From Firmicutes bacterium FC7 (GTDB lineage: Bacteria > Bacillota > Clostridia > Tissierellales > Tissierellaceae), in NCBI GenBank assembly GCA_022760735.1, contig JAKELU010000001.1:64383-128382 (forward strand): DNA of 64,000 nucleotides. Direction: 5' to 3'. The notes beneath the pieces were generated by a model. That model did no database searches and was not told where the DNA came from. It saw only the letters and a list, made by a program, of their open reading frames with translations. Shown here piece by piece: positions 60,822 through 64,000 of this stretch. The position numbers and the translations under genes were made by a program. Within the stretch, counting starts at the first letter, position 1. Every line of letters begins with the position of its first letter.

Positions 60822-61557
60822 GATAGATGGCAAAACTTATAAAGGACACCCTGGAGAAACTCTTATGGAAGTGGCCAGAAGAAATGGAATAAATATACCA
60901 AGTCTATGTTATAAAAAAGGTTTCGAAGGCCTTGGTAGATGCAGATTATGTCTTGTTGAAGTAAGTGAAGGTAAAAGAAGCAAAATTGTATCGGCTTGTG
61001 TTTACCCTATTAAGGAAGGTATAGAGGTTACAACAATTACCGATGAAATAATAAAAATGAGAAAAGATATTATTCTGCTATTGTTATTACGAGCTCCAGA
61101 TAACGAATATATACAACAATTAGTTAAGGAATATGAAGTAAAGGCTCCTGAAAGGTATATTCAAAATGACAATGACGATTGCATCCTATGTGGTTTGTGT
61201 GTAAAGGCATGTGAAAAACTGGGAACTAAAGCTATTTCATTAGTAAATAGAGGCATTACTAAAAAGGTTTCTACTCCTTATGATGATCCATCTAAAGATT
61301 GTATAGGATGTGGAGCCTGTGCAGAAACTTGTCCTACGAATGCAATTAAGTTAGAAGAAAGCAATGGAATTAGGACCATATGGAACAGGGACTTTGATTT
61401 AGTTAAATGTTCAATATGTGGTAAGTATTATACTACTTTGGATGCACTAAAATTTATTGAAGATAAGTTAGCATCAAATGAAGAACATATCTGTGATACA
61501 TGTAAAAAGAAATCAACAGCTTCAAAATTTAAGGAATCCTTCCAACACATTTATTAA
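60811..61557 (+). CDS. NuoG-N-terminus-like iron-sulfur subunit without a catalytic domain
   Basis: The ATG at 60811 with GGAGG eight bases upstream gives 248 residues, overlapping the NuoF-like gene by 11 bases. The plant-type [2Fe-2S] domain has CYKKGFEGLGRCRLC and ACVYP; two [4Fe-4S] clusters follow (CILCGLCVKACE, CIGCGACAETCP). The C-terminus has CSICG and CDTCKKK, a possible zinc or rubredoxin-like ribbon. The protein stops where FeFe hydrogenase H-cluster or molybdopterin domains normally begin, so it is an electron-transfer subunit only, joining AOR and the NuoEF-like unit. Confidence 0.9.
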   Translation: MLIKIDGKTYKGHPGETLMEVARRNGINIPSLCYKKGFEGLGRCRLCLVEVSEGKRSKIVSACVYPIKEGIEVTTITDEIIKMRKDIILLLLLRAPDNEYIQQLVKEYEVKAPERYIQNDNDDCILCGLCVKACEKLGTKAISLVNRGITKKVSTPYDDPSKDCIGCGACAETCPTNAIKLEESNGIRTIWNRDFDLVKCSICGKYYTTLDALKFIEDKLASNEEHICDTCKKKSTASKFKESFQHIY

Positions 61558-61570
61558 TTTAAACAATAAG

Positions 61571-61625
61571 AAAACTCTCATTAATTTCAAAGGAACAGCC
61601 CTATTGAACTAATGAGAGTTTTTAA
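61571..61625. terminator. Terminator between the AOR operon and ydcF-like gene
   Basis: Perfect 13-base arms AAAACTCTCATTA (61571-61583 and 61610-61622) with T runs on both strands. The right arm includes the stop of the minus-strand gene. Confidence 0.8.
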
Positions 61626-62209
61626 TATACGTCAAAAACAAATGACTTTATAACTGCAAAATATTCTCTTAAATAGCTATTGAGTATTATAGATGGAGGT
61701 GTTTTTGCCGGTAAACCATAGGCAACAACTCCTAGTCTATTACCCAAAAACTTAGCCCTAAAAACATGAAATCTGTTGGTAACTAACAATATCTTTAATT
61801 CTTCCCTATTGTCCTCTTCTCTAATTTTCTCAAGGCTAAATTTAATATTTTCATAGGTACTTGTTGACTTATCTTCTACTATTATTCTATCCTTATCTAT
61901 TCCTTTTGATATCAGGTATTGTTCCATAGCATTAGCTTCAGGAATATCTTCATTTGCACCCTGACCTCCAGATACTACAACTTTTAAACCCTTATGTTCA
62001 AATAAGTAATCTCTAGCTACTATTAATCTTTCTCTTAGAGCTGGAGATGGTATAGTGCCATATAGTCTAGCACCTAGGATTATTACATAATCAACCTCTT
62101 CAATAGGCATTTTCCATCCATTATATATAATTAATCCTTCTATGACTAAAAAGGACAGTAGTATTAAGACAAATGAAACTGCCAGAATTTTTATAATGCG
62201 CTTATTCAT
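61622..62209 (-). CDS. YdcF/SanA family membrane protein (DUF218)
   Basis: A 195-residue protein with one N-terminal membrane helix (residues 7-28). The DUF218 domain follows: DYVIILGARLYGTIPSPALR, VVVSGGQGANEDIPEANAME, DKSTSTYENIKFSLE and LLVTNRFHVFRAKFL. The family is linked to envelope integrity (vancomycin sensitivity in E. coli SanA), with unknown chemistry. The ATG overlaps the end of the decayed DUF1801 frame. Confidence 0.88.
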   Translation of the reverse strand: MNKRIIKILAVSFVLILLSFLVIEGLIIYNGWKMPIEEVDYVIILGARLYGTIPSPALRERLIVARDYLFEHKGLKVVVSGGQGANEDIPEANAMEQYLISKGIDKDRIIVEDKSTSTYENIKFSLEKIREEDNREELKILLVTNRFHVFRAKFLGNRLGVVAYGLPAKTPPSIILNSYLREYFAVIKSFVFDVY

Positions 62210-62470
62210 ATTTTGAACCTTTCTTCTTTTGCTTCGCCGCTAATTTCTCTTCATTCCTTTGGATATTTTCTTCCAATGAAAATCCAGCAATTCTTTTTAT
62301 TAAATCCTCTGGTATTTCCTTATCATAAGGAATTGAATTGTTCCTTTAAATGTCTTATACTCCTTTAGCTCATCTTGAAATGCACCAACTGCATTAGGCC
62401 CTGGGTGAACACCTACATGTTTTTCATCGATTATCTTTGGTAAATTATCTTTTAGATTATTCTTACTCAA
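62202..62470 (-). pseudogene. DUF1801 (YdhG-like) relic, truncated and frameshifted
   Basis: From a TTG overlapping the DUF975 stop, the minus strand reads NNLKDNLPKIIDEKHVGVHP, GPNAVGAFQDELKEYKTFKG, TIQF, then loses frame at the GG 62329-62330. After one inserted base it continues PYDKEIPEDLIKRIAGFS and a Lys-rich tail. KEYKTFKGTIQFPYD and the IP-LI segment match the C-terminal half of DUF1801 iron-chaperone-like proteins. The usual first ~40 residues are missing. No function is expected. Confidence 0.78.
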
Positions 62471-63254
62471 TTATATAATCACTATCCTCATCAATATTTC
62501 CTCTATCTCCATTTAAAACATTATAAAGTCTTGCATAGGTAGCTTCAACATATGGATTGACAAAAATACCACCTATACCAAAGAATAATGCTCCTAGTAT
62601 CCTCCAACCTATAAAGGATAAATCTAGAACAAACATATTCCACTTTTCACCATAAGTTAAATTCTTACTCTTTTCTATTGCTTCCCTTGCAGTTAAATTA
62701 GGTTCGTTTACTAGTATATATGGCACAAATCTATATTCATAGAATTTAATAATTCCTGGAATTATAAGTAACAATGTCCATAAAAACTCGTATAACCCTT
62801 TTATAAACATACAACTTATAATTCCCCAGTATTCTTCCTTGTTAAAAGTTGAAATCAAATATTTGATATCAACATCTTCCTTAAAGGCTTGAAGGAAAAA
62901 CCTATTTTTACCTACCTCTAGCAAAGGAAAAATAAATATCTTTATTATAATTGCAATAAATGCTGCGAATAAGAATATACTAGTTCCTATAAGGAAAAAT
63001 GGTATTCCACCTAACTTATCTATAATGAAATTTAGGCCTCTATAGGCTGTTTCTATAGGTATTACTTCACCGTCTAATATTCTCTCCATCGCATGTGAAT
63101 CTAGATTAAAGCGGTATTCAACATTTGGCTTTTCAACCCTATCAAAATGATTACCTGTAATTAAAGTAAATATAAGACATACTATAAATGCCTTCCAATA
63201 ATGTTTTCTTAAAAATTCCTTAGCATATGTTTTAATATCAGCTCTACTCCACAT
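62463..63254 (-). CDS. DUF975 family membrane protein
   Basis: A 263-residue protein with four to six membrane helices. The start WSRADIKTYAKEFLRKHYWK and the later FKEDVDIKYLIS, YRFVPYILVNEPNLTAREAI and SKNLTYGEKW match DUF975, a family of unknown function common in Firmicutes. GGGGGA precedes the ATG. The stop overlaps the start of the DUF1801 relic, so they once formed a transcript. Confidence 0.88.
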   Translation of the reverse strand: MWSRADIKTYAKEFLRKHYWKAFIVCLIFTLITGNHFDRVEKPNVEYRFNLDSHAMERILDGEVIPIETAYRGLNFIIDKLGGIPFFLIGTSIFLFAAFIAIIIKIFIFPLLEVGKNRFFLQAFKEDVDIKYLISTFNKEEYWGIISCMFIKGLYEFLWTLLLIIPGIIKFYEYRFVPYILVNEPNLTAREAIEKSKNLTYGEKWNMFVLDLSFIGWRILGALFFGIGGIFVNPYVEATYARLYNVLNGDRGNIDEDSDYIIE

Positions 63255-63344
63255 ATTTTCATCCCCCTTAACAATATATTACCATATATATGATTTCTAA
63301 ACAGTTTATTTGTTAGAATTTTAATAATTAAGAAAAATCATAAA

Positions 63345-63372
63345 AAAATAGAAGGATTTCTCCTTCTATTTT
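63345..63372 (-). terminator. Terminator of the acyl-CoA dehydratase activase-type gene
   Basis: Perfect 12-base arms AAAATAGAAGGA (63345-63356) and TCCTTCTATTTT (63361-63372), four-base loop, followed on the minus strand by ATTTTTTTA. It overlaps the stop codon. Confidence 0.82.
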
Positions 63373-64000
63373 AATTTAAATTCTCGACTACATCTAATTT
63401 TTCATTAAAAACTTCTGTAAACTTAAGATGTTCTTCAAGCATAATCTCTGTCTGAAGTTTTTCCTTAGCAACTGATAGCATCAGTTTAATTCTATTTTCC
63501 TGGTTTACCTTAGTTGCACTAGGGTCATAGTCTATCGGAACTATATTTGCATTCTCATGAATACCTTTAATCTTTCTAATTAAACCTTTACCTATTATAT
63601 GATTAGGTAAACATCCAAATGGCTGAGTACAGATTATATTTTCATAACCCAGTTGAATTAATTCCATAATCTCTGCAGGCAATAGCCACCCTTCACCCAT
63701 TTTACTACCTAGATTTATGACCTTTTCACCAAGGTGCTTTAAATGCTTAAAGCCTGTAGGTGCTACAAAACACTCATATTTGGCTACTGCATTGTTCACT
63801 GTTTCCTCTATCTTGCTTAGATATTCATTTATTTTCTCGGAAATCTTACTCTTAATAATATTTCCACCATAAAGTGCTGTATCAATTATGCCATTTTCAA
63901 CACAGTACATTAAGAAGCCCATAAGCCCTGGAACCATAACTTCGCAGTCTTCATTATATAAAAATTCTTCCAATTGATTATTTCCAAGACTGGAATATTT
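63371..64000 (-). CDS. C-terminal part of an acyl-CoA dehydratase activase-related protein (DUF2229 type)
   Basis: The frame is open from the right edge (KYSSLGNNQLEEF...) for 209 residues to a stop. Segments such as EVMVPGLMGFLMYC, GEGWLLPAEIMELIQLGYEN, IICTQPFGCLPNHIIGKGL and VPIDYDPSATKVNQENRIKL match the end of the large (~1400-residue) clostridial proteins that join BadF/BadG-type activase and DUF2229 dehydratase-like parts. Cysteines in CTQPFGC may help hold a cluster. The rest of the gene lies outside the window, so function cannot be tested here; the family is often linked to 2-hydroxyacyl-CoA dehydratases of amino-acid fermentation. Confidence 0.8.
   Translation of the reverse strand, partial: KYSSLGNNQLEEFLYNEDCEVMVPGLMGFLMYCVENGIIDTALYGGNIIKSKISEKINEYLSKIEETVNNAVAKYECFVAPTGFKHLKHLGEKVINLGSKMGEGWLLPAEIMELIQLGYENIICTQPFGCLPNHIIGKGLIRKIKGIHENANIVPIDYDPSATKVNQENRIKLMLSVAKEKLQTEIMLEEHLKFTEVFNEKLDVVENLN

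Overview
The window reads as chromosome of a low-GC, Gram-positive anaerobe of the class Clostridia. Pointers are an AT-rich sequence with strong GGAGG ribosome binding sites, TTG/GTG starts, dapF, formate-tetrahydrofolate ligase, a single-chain clade II PurL, a tungsten aldehyde oxidoreductase, a YerC/YecD regulator, an LDCC-motif peptide and ykkC-type leaders. An amino-acid-fermenting relative of Tissierella is my best guess, but it is an inference. I saw no rRNA, tRNA, CRISPR array, IS element or prophage.

Layout. 1-2.2 kb: MarR-controlled ABC exporter (permease cut by the edge) and a 57-aa membrane peptide. 2.3-5.8 kb: FMN-binding lipoprotein with a 642-bp tandem duplication, and a CBS/DRTGG manganese pyrophosphatase. 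5.9-9.2 kb: copper operon csoR-copA-copZ-LDCC peptide with a clear operator. 9.2-20.6 kb: tcdA, an MFS carrier with GDPD, yerC, fhs, guaA, MazG-like, HIT and HNH proteins, an NhaC-type antiporter and its divergent LysR regulator. 20.7-29.6 kb: LemA/TPM pair, EAL protein plus lipoprotein, YitT, dapF, a dicarboxylate symporter and thpR. 29.6-34 kb: CadC/CadA-type metal efflux and a cation antiporter behind a fluoride riboswitch with its own terminator. 34.2-46.6 kb: degV and the purine operon purC-L-E-F-M-N-H-D, with two ykkC-family (probably PRPP) riboswitches, one before purC and one between purC and purL. 46.7-55.6 kb: FAH-family hydrolase, a lipoprotein, DUF2935, a frameshifted acetyltransferase, a duplicated small protein, an ABC-F ATPase behind a leader peptide and hairpin, and a chemoreceptor. 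55.7-61.6 kb: tungsten AOR operon (MoaD-like carrier, candidate Moco/Tuco leader, four-cluster ferredoxin, AOR, NuoE/F/G-like subunits). 61.6-64 kb: YdcF, a decayed DUF1801 gene, DUF975 and the C-terminus of an acyl-CoA dehydratase activase-type protein.

The most striking observation is that all three glutamine amidotransferases of purine synthesis in the window have lost their glutaminase sites, each in a different way. GuaA has an in-frame deletion of most of the GATase domain. PurF has Ser in place of the N-terminal nucleophile Cys, plus other changes. PurL keeps its GATase domain but lacks the nucleophile Cys and the catalytic His. The synthetase and phosphoribosyltransferase parts look intact, which suggests purine synthesis driven by free ammonia. 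The other regulatory finds (fluoride riboswitch, paired ykkC leaders, Moco/Tuco candidate, ABC-F leader peptide, CsoR and CadC sites) are readable at base level but need covariance-model confirmation.
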